A stretch of 64,000 nucleotides of DNA from an uncultured Porphyromonadaceae bacterium (GCA_900538555.1 UPYI01000007.1:62001-126000); one strand, 5' to 3'; shown: positions 18,282 to 27,268, counted from the stretch's first letter. Program-made: numbers and translations. The notes: generated by a model not told the origin, from the sequence alone.

Positions 18282-19769
18282 TTAGAGGGTAACGCCGGTC
18301 TTGAAGATGGCGATCTCTCTGTAATTTTTTCTTTCGTTGTTGGTCTCTTTTCCGCTTGCCACTTCGATAATGAAGTCGATAAAGCGTTCCGCCAGCGAAT
18401 CCATGCTCTCGCCTTCGACCAGCGATCCGGCGTTGAAGTCGATCCAGCCCGGTTTGTTGTTGAACAGGTTGCTGTTGGTCGAAACTTTGACTGTCGGGAC
18501 ATAAGTGCCGAACGGAGTACCGCGACCGGTGGTGAACAATACCATGTGGCAGCCGGCAGATGCCAAAGCCGTGCTGGCTACCAAATCGTTACCGGGTGCG
18601 CTGAGCAGATTCAGACCTTTGGTTTTCAGCCTGTCTCCGTACATCAGAACATCTTTCACCTCCGATTTGCCGCATTTTTGTGTGCAGCCGAGCGATTTTT
18701 CTTCGAGCGTGGAAATACCGCCGGCTTTGTTTCCCGGCGACGGGTTTTCGTAAATCGGCTGTTTATTGGCGATGAAATATTCTTTGAAGTCGTTGATCAG
18801 ATGCACCGTCTTGTCGAACAGTGCCACATTCGAGCAACGGTTCATCAACTGCGTTTCTGCTCCGAACATTTCGGGAACTTCGGTCAGCACCGATGTACCA
18901 CCCTGTGCAATCAGGAAATCGGAGAATACGCCCAACAGCGGGTTGGCGGTAATACCGGAAAATCCGTCCGATCCGCCGCATTTCAGACCTACCCGCAATT
19001 CGCTCAGAGGCACATCTTCCCGTTGGTCGGCTGAGGCTATACCATAGAGTTCGCGAAGGATCTTCATGCCTTCTTCAAATTCGTCGTGTACTTTCTGGGT
19101 AACCATGAAGCGGACACGTTCGGTATCGTAGTCTCCCAACATTTCGCGGAATGCGTCGGGTTGGTTATTCTCGCAACCGAGACCGACTACCAGTACGGCA
19201 CCGGCATTGGGATGCAATACCATATCGCGAAGCACTTTCCGTGTGTTCTCGTGGTCGTTGCCCAATTGGGAACATCCGTAGTTGTGGGGAAATGCGACGA
19301 TGGCGTCCACTCCCTTGCCTTGCGTTTCGGCGCGGAGAGCTTCTGCCAATTGGTTTACAACCCCGTTTACGCAACCTACGGTCGGGATAATCCATATTTC
19401 GTTGCGGATACCTACGTCGCCGTTTTTACGACGGTATCCTTTGAATTTCAGATCCTTGTTCGGAATATCCAACTTTACCGATACCGGATTGTAGGTATAT
19501 TCGAGCAACCCGTCGAGGTTGGTTTTGATATTTTTTTCGTTCACCCATGCACCTTGTGCGATCGCCTCGCGGGCATGTCCGATCGGGCAACCGTATTTGA
19601 TGATGTGTTCATCGGCGGCGAATGCTTTCAGCGCGATTTTATGTCCGGCAGGGACATCGCTCAAAAGAGTGATGTCCTGTCCGTCCACTGTTATTTTTTC
19701 GCCGGCTTTCATCGGGTCGATGGCCACGACTACATTATCGGCGGGATTTATTTTAATATATGCGTTCAT
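18282..19769 (-). CDS. uxaA: Altronate dehydratase
   Basis: UxaA dehydrates D-altronate to 2-keto-3-deoxygluconate, the last of the three steps encoded here. The protein has an N-terminal SAF-type domain (about residues 1-90) and the large GD/UxaA domain containing the HNYGCSQLGNDHENT and CGGSDGFSGITANPLLG segments typical of the family. I choose ATG at 19769 (MNAYIKINP), 4 bp after the uxaB stop; a TTG 12 bp upstream would overlap uxaB and is less likely. The length of 495 residues is normal. Confidence 0.96.
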   Translation of the reverse strand: MNAYIKINPADNVVVAIDPMKAGEKITVDGQDITLLSDVPAGHKIALKAFAADEHIIKYGCPIGHAREAIAQGAWVNEKNIKTNLDGLLEYTYNPVSVKLDIPNKDLKFKGYRRKNGDVGIRNEIWIIPTVGCVNGVVNQLAEALRAETQGKGVDAIVAFPHNYGCSQLGNDHENTRKVLRDMVLHPNAGAVLVVGLGCENNQPDAFREMLGDYDTERVRFMVTQKVHDEFEEGMKILRELYGIASADQREDVPLSELRVGLKCGGSDGFSGITANPLLGVFSDFLIAQGGTSVLTEVPEMFGAETQLMNRCSNVALFDKTVHLINDFKEYFIANKQPIYENPSPGNKAGGISTLEEKSLGCTQKCGKSEVKDVLMYGDRLKTKGLNLLSAPGNDLVASTALASAGCHMVLFTTGRGTPFGTYVPTVKVSTNSNLFNNKPGWIDFNAGSLVEGESMDSLAERFIDFIIEVASGKETNNERKNYREIAIFKTGVTL

Positions 19770-19773
19770 CGTA

Positions 19774-21219
19774 TTAAGCAACTACTTCTTTTACAACTTC
19801 CAACATGCCTTTTTCCTGAATTGCGTCGAGGTAGTATTTTACCTTTTCCGTCAGTCCGGGGATGTTGTTCAGGTTCTCGCCCCAGATGAATTCGGCTGCC
19901 AATACGTCTTCTGCCACTTTTTGAGTGCATCCGGTTGCCCACAGGTCGGTGAGGAGTTGTTTGATTTCTTCCGAGTCTTGCGGAACGATTTCGTCTTCGC
20001 CGCGTTTGCCGCCTTTATAGTAGGTGATGATAGCAGCCAAGCCCAATACCAGTCCGTCAGGCAAAACACCTTTGCGTTCGAGATAAACTTTCAGCCCGGG
20101 CAGGTCGCGGGTCTGGAATTTCGGGAACGAGTTCAGCATGATCGATGTCACTTGGTGATCTACGAACGGGTTGTTGAAACGTTCGAGCACATCTTTGCCG
20201 AATTTTTCGAGTTCGTCTTTCGGCAGGTTCAACGTTTCGAGCAACTCCTCGAACATGACTTTATGGATGTATTTGCCGATTACCGGATGTTGGCAGGCAT
20301 CGCGCACGATATTCACGCCCGACAGATAAGCTACCGGAGAAAGCACGGTGTGAGGACCGTTCAGCAACGTAACCTTACGTTCGTGGTACGGTTCTTCCGA
20401 AGGAACGAACAATACGTTCAGACCGGCTTTGTCGGCGGGGAATTCTTTGGCTACCGATTCAGGAGCTTCGATTACCCACAAGTGGAAGATTTCGCCTTGA
20501 ACCACGAGGTTGTCGTCGTAGCCGAGTTTCGCTTTGATTGCGTCGATCTCTTTGCGGGGGAATCCCGGAACGATACGGTCTACGAGGGTAGCATATACGC
20601 CGCAGGCTTCTTCGAACCACGTTTTGAACTCTTCACCGAGATTCCACAACTCGATGTATTTGTAAATGATTTCTTTCAGTTTGTGACCGTTCAGGAAAAT
20701 CAATTCGCAGGGGAAGATGATGAATCCTTTGCTCTTGTCGCCGTTGAATGTCTTGAAACGGTGGTACAACAGTTGCACCAGTTTACCGGGATAAGAAGAT
20801 GCCGGTTTGTCGTCCAGCTTGCAAGTCGGATCGTAAGCGATACCGGCTTCGGTCGTGTTGGAGATGATGAAACGCATTTCGGGTTGCTCTGCCAGTTTGA
20901 GGTAGGCTTCGAAATCGTCGTAAGGGCTCAGCGCACGGCTGATCACGTCTATTTTAGTCAGACTGTTTACTTCTTTACCGTTGTCCAGACCTTGCAAATT
21001 TACATGGTACAGATTGTCTTGCTTTTTGAGCAGATCGAGCACCATGCTGTTGCCGCCGATGGGTTGAACCACGACCACGCTGCTGTTGAAACCGGCTTTC
21101 TCATTCATGTTATAAATGATCCAGTCTACAAAAGCACGGAGGAAATTACCTTCACCGAATTGAATTACGCGCTCGGGATAAGTGTGATTGGGAGCGGTTT
21201 GTCTGTTTAAGTCTTTCAT
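19774..21219 (-). CDS. uxaB: Tagaturonate reductase (altronate oxidoreductase)
   Basis: UxaB reduces D-tagaturonate to D-altronate with NADH. The 481-residue protein belongs to the polyol/mannitol dehydrogenase family: an N-terminal nucleotide-binding domain begins RVIQFGEGNFLRAF, and the C-terminal domain has the KVTLLNGPHTVLSP and NPFVDHQ segments around the catalytic lysine. It lies between GH28 (29-bp gap) and uxaA (4-bp gap), so the extracytoplasmic hydrolase and all three cytoplasmic steps are on one transcript. Confidence 0.95.
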   Translation of the reverse strand: MKDLNRQTAPNHTYPERVIQFGEGNFLRAFVDWIIYNMNEKAGFNSSVVVVQPIGGNSMVLDLLKKQDNLYHVNLQGLDNGKEVNSLTKIDVISRALSPYDDFEAYLKLAEQPEMRFIISNTTEAGIAYDPTCKLDDKPASSYPGKLVQLLYHRFKTFNGDKSKGFIIFPCELIFLNGHKLKEIIYKYIELWNLGEEFKTWFEEACGVYATLVDRIVPGFPRKEIDAIKAKLGYDDNLVVQGEIFHLWVIEAPESVAKEFPADKAGLNVLFVPSEEPYHERKVTLLNGPHTVLSPVAYLSGVNIVRDACQHPVIGKYIHKVMFEELLETLNLPKDELEKFGKDVLERFNNPFVDHQVTSIMLNSFPKFQTRDLPGLKVYLERKGVLPDGLVLGLAAIITYYKGGKRGEDEIVPQDSEEIKQLLTDLWATGCTQKVAEDVLAAEFIWGENLNNIPGLTEKVKYYLDAIQEKGMLEVVKEVVA

Positions 21220-21248
21220 CTTTTTGGTATTTTAGTTTAATGATATGA

Positions 21249-22841
21249 TTATTTCGTAACGAATACGGGGTGTTTGTCGGCATCGATTATCTTGTCGCCG
21301 TCCACCGTAATATTTTTAGCATGTTTGAAGGTCATTACCGGTCCTTCCTGTACCGTAATGCGGTTGTCGGTAAATGTGACACCATCGGTGTGTTTCACCT
21401 CCACGCCGATTTTCGACGTGACAGTCACATTCTCTACCGTAACATTTTGGATGTTCATTTCGGGCAATCCGTTGAAATACATGGCACGACGGGCGTTCCG
21501 GCAGGTTACGTCCTTGATGTGGATGTTTCGGAAAGCCGGAGTCTCTTCGGTTACTGCCGGAATTTCGGTCTCTTCCTCTTCCACTCTTCCTAAGTTCTCG
21601 ACTGCCGATTTTCCGTTGTAATGCAGGTCGAAAAGCAGGGCTTCCGTCGGGATATTGCACATATTTATATCTTGAATATAGATGTTCTCCACCACGCCGC
21701 CGCGTCCGCGGGTGCTTTTAAACCGCAAGCCCACATCGGTTCCCGTAAAGGTGCAGTTGGCGACAAATACGTTTTTCACGCCGCCCGACATCTCGCTGCC
21801 CACGACGAATCCGCCGTGCGCATGCAACACCGCGTTGTCGCGGATCACGACGTTCTGACAAGGTTGGTTGCGGTCTCTGCCGTCTTTGTCCTTGCCCGAC
21901 TTGACGCAGATGCCGTCGTCGCCGGCATCGAACAGATTCTCGATGATTAAGGCGTTGTTGCACGATTCCAAATCGAGGGCATCGCCGTTTTGCGAGTACC
22001 ACGGATTGAATACTTTTACATTTTTAATGATGATGTTTTCGCACGACAGGGGATGCAAAGCCCAGCAGGGGGTATTGCGTACGGTGACATCCTCGATCAG
22101 CACGTTTTTGCAGTCGATGAAACTGACCATTACCGGGCGCAGCCATTGGCGTATCGATTCCCACTCTTCGTCTTTCGTGAGGTTTTGCGGGTTGTTGAAC
22201 TTGTCGCTTACCTGATGCCCGCGGTACGACTCTTCACTCGGATACCAGATCGTTTTCTGCGGATTGAGTATGCCGCCTTTTGCCAGAAGGGAAGCCCATT
22301 GGGCATCGGTCATTTTCTCCCGTTTTACGTATCGCCAGTCGTCTCCCGATCCGTCGAATACGCCATGACCGGTCAAAGCGATGTTTTCGGCTTGGCGTGC
22401 CGAGATCGGCGAGGTGCAACGGCGGGCGTTCAGCCCTTCGAACGAAGTTTCGATAATGGGATAGGCTTTCGGGTCGGAATTGAAAACGACGAGAGCATTG
22501 TATTCGGTATGCAGGTCTACGTTGCTTTGCAAGGCGATCGGTCCGGTGTACCAGACACCTTCGGGAATGATTACCCTGCCACCGCCGTTTTCGGAGGCGG
22601 TGCGGATAGCCCGGTTGATAGCTTCCGTATTGTCGGTCGTACCATCGCCTATGGCGCCGAAGTCGGAGATGCAATAGATTGTCGAAGGAATCTGCGGACG
22701 GGCAAGCGGTGTGATCTCGAACGGAACACCTTCGTAGTAGGCTTTCAGATCACTATTTTTGTCCGAATTACAACAAGCCGTCTGTAAAACAGCCATTGTA
22801 ACACCGAGGAACGGTGCGATAAAAAGATTTCTTTTTTTCAT
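21249..22841 (-). CDS. GH28 polygalacturonase-family lipoprotein, head of the uxa operon
   Basis: The 530-residue enzyme from the ATG at 22841 has a lipobox (VLQTAC, Cys23), unlike the other GH28. The catalytic set is NGD (Asp287), GDD (Asp308, Asp309), HAHGG (His342) and RFK (Arg373, Lys375). The usual Gly before the histidine is Ala341. It hydrolyses alpha-1,4 galacturonan or oligogalacturonides, probably in the periplasm. An ORF extends upstream to 22988, but it runs over the promoter and lacks a signal, so I reject that start. Being first in the uxaBAC operon couples galacturonate release with catabolism. Confidence 0.92.
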   Translation of the reverse strand: MKKRNLFIAPFLGVTMAVLQTACCNSDKNSDLKAYYEGVPFEITPLARPQIPSTIYCISDFGAIGDGTTDNTEAINRAIRTASENGGGRVIIPEGVWYTGPIALQSNVDLHTEYNALVVFNSDPKAYPIIETSFEGLNARRCTSPISARQAENIALTGHGVFDGSGDDWRYVKREKMTDAQWASLLAKGGILNPQKTIWYPSEESYRGHQVSDKFNNPQNLTKDEEWESIRQWLRPVMVSFIDCKNVLIEDVTVRNTPCWALHPLSCENIIIKNVKVFNPWYSQNGDALDLESCNNALIIENLFDAGDDGICVKSGKDKDGRDRNQPCQNVVIRDNAVLHAHGGFVVGSEMSGGVKNVFVANCTFTGTDVGLRFKSTRGRGGVVENIYIQDINMCNIPTEALLFDLHYNGKSAVENLGRVEEEETEIPAVTEETPAFRNIHIKDVTCRNARRAMYFNGLPEMNIQNVTVENVTVTSKIGVEVKHTDGVTFTDNRITVQEGPVMTFKHAKNITVDGDKIIDADKHPVFVTK

Positions 22842-22895
22842 ATTCCTGTTTTTCAAGGTATTAATAGTATGTAACACTATACTTTTTCGAGTATG

Positions 22896-22935
22896 CAATA
22901 TTAAGGCTAATGTGTCGGGCTTGTGTGTAAAAAAT
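22896..22935 (-). promoter_or_regulatory. Promoter and operator half-site for GH28-uxaBAC
   Basis: On the minus strand, TTTTTTACAC ends at 22925 and the -7 box TAATATTG (22903-22896, one mismatch to TAnnTTTG) follows after exactly 21 nt. No good distal half-site is seen 21-22 bp upstream. Confidence 0.55.
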
Positions 22936-22967
22936 GTTATTTGCTCTACAATAATTGACAAAATGAA

Positions 22968-23026
22968 AAACTCTACACATAATAACAAATCCTACACAAC
23001 CGAGGCGGAACGCTGTTCTACCTTTG
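22968..23026 (+). promoter_or_regulatory. Promoter and operator for the CE12-CE8 gene
   Basis: CTCTACAC (ending 22978) and ATCCTACAC (ending 22997) are direct half-sites 19 bp apart. The proximal one ends 21 nt before the -7 box TACCTTTG (23019-23026). It is divergent from the GH28-uxa promoter in the 434-bp gap 22842-23275. Confidence 0.65.
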
Positions 23027-23095
23027 TTCTATAAACAGGAATGAATGCGATCGGGATCGGATACCGCTCCGTCCGAACGGTTCATTATCATGTAC

Positions 23096-23157
23096 CTTTT
23101 CTCGCCTCGGCATAGCTCGAACAAGTTCGTCTCTGCTCTCGGCTTATCGAAAACGTT
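23096..23157 (+). repeat. Leader repeat element, GCC/GGC subtype
   Basis: GCC (23104), GCATAG (23110-23115), CGAAC/GTTCG hairpin (23118-23129), CTCTGC (23131-23136) and GGC (23141-23143) form three nested stems. It lies in the 250-nt leader of the CE12-CE8 gene, in sense orientation. Confidence 0.65.
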
Positions 23158-23275
23158 CATTCTGTTTATGCGATGCCGGTATCGCCGGATGATCGGGCAG
23201 GGAAATGCCGGTCGTATCGGATACCGGAACACCTGCAAAATTAGCATATTTGGGAAACTACACAAGAACTTTGAC

Positions 23276-24946
23276 ATGAAAAACTACACCATCTTTCCGA
23301 AGCACCTGTCGGGTGTATTATTGTTAGCTTGTCTTTTTTTGTTTACGGCTGCCAAGAACGATCGAGAAGTTGCGATCTATATGATCGGTGATTCGACCAT
23401 GGCGAATAAAGACCTGACGGGCGGAAATCCCGAACGGGGCTGGGGCTTCGTATTGCCCGGCTTTTTCTCCGAGAAAGTCTATATCGAGAATCACGCCATG
23501 AACGGCCGCAGCACGAAGAGTTTTATTGACGAAGGACGTTGGCAGACCGTACTCGACCGGTTGCAAAAGGGCGATTATGTGTTTATCCAGTTCGGTCACA
23601 ACGATGCCAAACCCGATACGGCAAGGCATACCGATCCGGGATCTACGTTCGACGATAATCTGCGGCGGTTTGTGAACGAATCGCGCAGCAAAGGGGCGAT
23701 ACCCGTGCTGTTCAATTCCATTGTACGCCGTCATTTCGAAGACGGTCAGCTCACCGATACACATGGTGAATACCGGGAAGTTCCTGCCCGTATCGCAGCC
23801 GAACTGCAAGTTCCCTACATCGATATGAACCGTCTTACCCACGATTGGGTACAGGCATTGGGCGACGAGCCTTCGCGGGCATATTTCATGTGGGTGGAGA
23901 AAAATACGTTGGCTTGCTGCCCGAAAGGAAAGCAGGACAATACGCACCTGAATGTACGGGGAGCGCGGGCGGTTGCCGCTATGGCTGTCAATGCTTTGCG
24001 CGATGTCGTGCCGGCATTGGTTCCGTATATGCGTGAAGCCGACTGGGTGGTGGCACAGGATGGCAGCGGCGATTTCTTTACCGTGCAAGAGGCGGTGAAT
24101 GCCGTTCCCGATTACCGTCAAGCCCGTACCCGTATCATTATCCGTACGGGAATATACAAAGAGAAACTGGTGATTCCGGCAAGCAAGACCAACCTGTCGC
24201 TTATCGGCGAGAGCGGGGTGGTGATCACGGGCGACGATTATGCCGATAAACTCACGGTATTGGGCGAGAAAATGGGAACGTCCGGTTCTGCTACCTGCTA
24301 TATTTATGCTCCCGACTTTCATGCCGAGAATATCACATTCGAAAATACGGCGGGACGGGTAGGACAGGCGGTAGCTGTTCTGGCGGACGGCGACCGCATG
24401 GTATTCCGCAATTGCCGTTTCTTGGGGAATCAAGACACGTTGTATGCCAAAGGGCAGTCGCTTCGCGATGCCCGGCAATATTACGACCATTGTTATATAG
24501 AGGGGAATGTCGATTTTATTTTCGGTTGGGCGACTGCGGTATTCGACCGATGCACGATCCACAGCAACCGGTCGAAAAGTTATGTCACCGCACCGGCAAC
24601 CTATCAGAGTTCTCCGTACGGATTTGTATTCCTGAATTGCCGGCTGACTGCCGATGAAGGTGTGGAGCGCGTTTTCTTGGCTCGTCCCTGGCGACGTTAC
24701 GGACAATGTGTCTATATCGGTTGTGAGATGGGCAAACACATTATACCCGAAGGTTGGAACAGTTGGCCCAGCCGGAAAGAGAAATCGGAGAAAACCGCAT
24801 TCTTTGCCGAGTACGGAACGACGGGCGAGGGGGCTAATCCGAAAGCCCGGGTGAAATGGTCGCATCAGTTGAAAAACGATAAGGACTATACCGTCGAAAA
24901 AATATTGGGCGGGAACGATGGCTGGGATCCCCGTCAAGTAAAATAG
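23276..24946 (+). CDS. Two-domain pectin esterase: CE12 acetylesterase plus CE8 pectin methylesterase
   Basis: The 556-residue protein from ATG 23276 has a signal peptide. Residues of about 30-245 are an SGNH hydrolase of the rhamnogalacturonan acetylesterase type (CE12): GDS with Ser40, GHND and the catalytic DNTH (Asp221, His224). Residues of about 255-550 are a CE8 pectin methylesterase: Gln364 in GQAVAV, Asp387 in GNQDTLY, Asp413 in GNVDFIFG and Arg470 with Trp472 in LARPW. One protein can therefore remove both acetyl and methyl esters, preparing pectin for PL1 and GH28. An upstream in-frame start at 23045 lacks a signal and runs through the repeat, so I reject it. Confidence 0.92.
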   Translation: MKNYTIFPKHLSGVLLLACLFLFTAAKNDREVAIYMIGDSTMANKDLTGGNPERGWGFVLPGFFSEKVYIENHAMNGRSTKSFIDEGRWQTVLDRLQKGDYVFIQFGHNDAKPDTARHTDPGSTFDDNLRRFVNESRSKGAIPVLFNSIVRRHFEDGQLTDTHGEYREVPARIAAELQVPYIDMNRLTHDWVQALGDEPSRAYFMWVEKNTLACCPKGKQDNTHLNVRGARAVAAMAVNALRDVVPALVPYMREADWVVAQDGSGDFFTVQEAVNAVPDYRQARTRIIIRTGIYKEKLVIPASKTNLSLIGESGVVITGDDYADKLTVLGEKMGTSGSATCYIYAPDFHAENITFENTAGRVGQAVAVLADGDRMVFRNCRFLGNQDTLYAKGQSLRDARQYYDHCYIEGNVDFIFGWATAVFDRCTIHSNRSKSYVTAPATYQSSPYGFVFLNCRLTADEGVERVFLARPWRRYGQCVYIGCEMGKHIIPEGWNSWPSRKEKSEKTAFFAEYGTTGEGANPKARVKWSHQLKNDKDYTVEKILGGNDGWDPRQVK

Positions 24947-24960
24947 CGATAAAGAGTGCT

Positions 24961-25020
24961 TTCGATAAGCCGAGAGCAGAGTCGGACTTGTTCGGGCTAT
25001 GCCGAGGCGAGAAAAGGTGC
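24961..25020 (-). repeat. Leader repeat element in reverse orientation between the two esterase genes
   Basis: The minus strand carries CGCCTCGGCATAG, an imperfect central hairpin, and CTCTGCTCTCGGCTTATCG. It is the mirror of the copy at 23096-23157 and is one of the few copies antisense to the next gene. Confidence 0.6.
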
Positions 25021-25054
25021 ATGATAATGAACATTAATTATATTCACAAAGACC

Positions 25055-27028
25055 ATGAATTCAACAAAGAAAATTGTTTTGGGGCTGGCAATGTCGCTTG
25101 GCATCCCTTTGACTTCGCCGGCGCTGACCGTTCATACGATCGGCGATTCGACGATGGCTACTTACGATGAAACGTCCGATAAGCGGGGCTGGGGACAAGT
25201 ATTGGACCAGTTCTTTACCGAGAATCTGAATGTAAACAACCGGGCGAAGAGCGGTGCTTCGAGCAAAAGTTTTTATCGCGAAGCCGCCTACTGGACTACG
25301 GTGAAGCAGCAGATTGCCGCCGGCGACTATGTATTTATCCAGTTTGCCCATAACGACGAAAAGAATGGCGGTGCCGATGGCGATGAACTGATTGCCGAAG
25401 CCGAGGCGGCAGGACAGCCGACTTCCGGAATCGACTATCGCGGTACGACTCCGTATGGAACTTATCAGGAACATCTTCGTAAATATATCGACGAAACGCG
25501 GGCTTTGAACGCTACGCCGGTATTGGTAACACCGATTGTCCGCAAATATTTCGAAGGCAGCGGTACGATTTCAGCCCGGGGGTGCCACAACCTCACGACC
25601 GCAGGCGGCGAGAACCTCGACTACGTTGCGGCGATGAAAGCGGTCGCTGTTGAGAAATCGGTTCAGTTGATCGACCATACCGCATTGACGAAAGAACTGG
25701 TGGAATCCTATGGTCCCGATATGGCGACTTCCATGCTCTATTGCAGCGGCGACAATACCCATACCAGTGCGACGGGGGCGGTGATGTTTGCCCGGTTGGT
25801 CGCTCAGGATATGGTGCGTCAAGGCATTCTGGCTGAATATGTGAATGCCGAGGCAGATCTGATTGTCAATCCGTCGGAAGGGAATTTCGGTCGGGTATAT
25901 GCCGGTACTGCCGTTACGAAAGAGTTTACGCTGCTGGCTATGGACTTGAATCCCGTCGAGGGTGCGGTTTCCCTCTCTGCCGATAACGGCTTCCTGCTCT
26001 CTTTGGCTGCCGACGGCGAATTTTCCGCATCGCTTTCGTTACCGTATACGGGTGGCAATCTGGGTATGACCAAAGTATATGTACGGATTGTCCCCGAAGA
26101 ATCGGGTGCCGTTTCCGGAACGTTGCGGGTAACAGCCGGGGCAATTGAAAAAACGGTACCGCTCACGGTCGAATGTATCAAGCTGGTGGGTGGCACCCCT
26201 GTCTCCGCATTCTGGTCGCTCGACAAAACCTCGACGGTAACCGCTGTGACCGAAGGTCCCGTATCGGCTGCCGATGAGATCTTTGCCGGTATGAAAGTGA
26301 AAAACTATGCGACGATATCCGACGGATGGGTTGATCCGGCTATCGACCCGGCTACGCTGACACAGCGTTGTACGGTGGAAAGCGAAACGTGGGAAGGCGG
26401 AGAGATCGATGCCGTTTCCACACGTTATATTCAGTTTGCCATGACTGCCGGTCGAGGCTATACGGTAAACATCGATTCTATCGGGCTGTATGTGGGGATC
26501 GGCGGAACAAACGGTATCCACTATCGCATCGAATACTCTTTGAACCGCGATTTCGCTAACGAAGTGGTATTGAAAGAGAATCTCAATCCGTTGAAAAACA
26601 TGATGGAAACACTTTCGTTCCAGCCCATTATCGAATTGCCGTCGGAACAGACATTGTATATCCGTATCTATCCGTGGTTCGACTCGTCCAAACCGGCTAC
26701 CAGCAAATACATCTGTTTGAGAAATCTGACCGTTCGCGGTGTGGCAGTCACCGGTGGCGGATCGGGATGCAAAGAGAACCTGTCGGATGCGATGACAGTC
26801 TATTGTGTTTCTGACGGATCGTCTGTGATGGCGAACTATACGTTGAAACAGGATGCCGAGGTTGCTTTCCGTATCATGGATATGACGGGGCGTACGGTCG
26901 CTACCCGTACTGTCGGAAAGAAACAAGCCGGAACGTATGCCGAGACGTGGGATCTTCCGTCTGCCGGAATCTATTTCTGTACGATGTTGTGCGGTGGCGA
27001 ATCGCGTACAGTACGTTTCGTAAAGTAA
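25055..27028 (+). CDS. CE12 rhamnogalacturonan acetylesterase-like protein with T9SS sorting domain
   Basis: The 657-residue protein has a signal peptide (cleavage near SPA/L), then an SGNH acetylesterase domain at about 25-255 with GDS (Ser32), AHND and DNTH (Asp233, His236). An Ig-like module follows at about 265-375, then a beta-sandwich at about 385-565 that resembles one in the PL1 at 42173. The last 80 residues (578-657) form a type A T9SS C-terminal domain, ending GIYFCTMLCGGES and RFVK. The enzyme is probably exported by the type IX system to the surface. It is likely cotranscribed with the CE12-CE8 gene upstream. Confidence 0.88.
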   Translation: MNSTKKIVLGLAMSLGIPLTSPALTVHTIGDSTMATYDETSDKRGWGQVLDQFFTENLNVNNRAKSGASSKSFYREAAYWTTVKQQIAAGDYVFIQFAHNDEKNGGADGDELIAEAEAAGQPTSGIDYRGTTPYGTYQEHLRKYIDETRALNATPVLVTPIVRKYFEGSGTISARGCHNLTTAGGENLDYVAAMKAVAVEKSVQLIDHTALTKELVESYGPDMATSMLYCSGDNTHTSATGAVMFARLVAQDMVRQGILAEYVNAEADLIVNPSEGNFGRVYAGTAVTKEFTLLAMDLNPVEGAVSLSADNGFLLSLAADGEFSASLSLPYTGGNLGMTKVYVRIVPEESGAVSGTLRVTAGAIEKTVPLTVECIKLVGGTPVSAFWSLDKTSTVTAVTEGPVSAADEIFAGMKVKNYATISDGWVDPAIDPATLTQRCTVESETWEGGEIDAVSTRYIQFAMTAGRGYTVNIDSIGLYVGIGGTNGIHYRIEYSLNRDFANEVVLKENLNPLKNMMETLSFQPIIELPSEQTLYIRIYPWFDSSKPATSKYICLRNLTVRGVAVTGGGSGCKENLSDAMTVYCVSDGSSVMANYTLKQDAEVAFRIMDMTGRTVATRTVGKKQAGTYAETWDLPSAGIYFCTMLCGGESRTVRFVK

Positions 27029-27182
27029 AAACTATATATTCGAAATGAACTGCGAGCCAGAAACAGAACTCTTCAAGAGAACCGAGGCATGGCAGTTGTT
27101 CTGAAAATAAACGGTATGCTGCGAGTGGACGAATTACGATTCGTTTGCGCCGGGATACACGGATAAATTGTAATTGAATGAA

Positions 27183-27230
27183 AAACCGAAAGAGCGGTTG
27201 CCCGGAGATGGGTAGCCGCTCTTTCGGTTT
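27183..27230 (+). terminator. Terminator after the esterase pair
   Basis: AAACCGAAAGAGCGG (27183-27197) pairs exactly with CCGCTCTTTCGGTTT (27216-27230). It is followed by a T-rich stretch, 155 bp past the stop at 27028. Confidence 0.8.
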
Positions 27231-27268
27231 CGTATATTTATTTTAAACTTTCGGTTTTCAATAAACGC

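Noticed and set aside
19519..21210. 563-residue plus-strand ORF opposite uxaB
   Set aside because: It is Phe/Val/Gln-rich antisense of a recognised enzyme and shows no domain of its own.
22842..22988. Upstream extension of the second GH28 to 22988
   Set aside because: It covers the promoter, gives no signal peptide, and a lipoprotein signal begins at 22841.
23255..23269. Extra CTACAC near the CE12-CE8 start codon as an operator
   Set aside because: It is downstream of the promoter and is not placed before a -7 box.
23324..24937. 537-residue minus-strand ORF opposite the CE12-CE8 gene
   Set aside because: The plus strand carries complete catalytic motifs; this frame has none.
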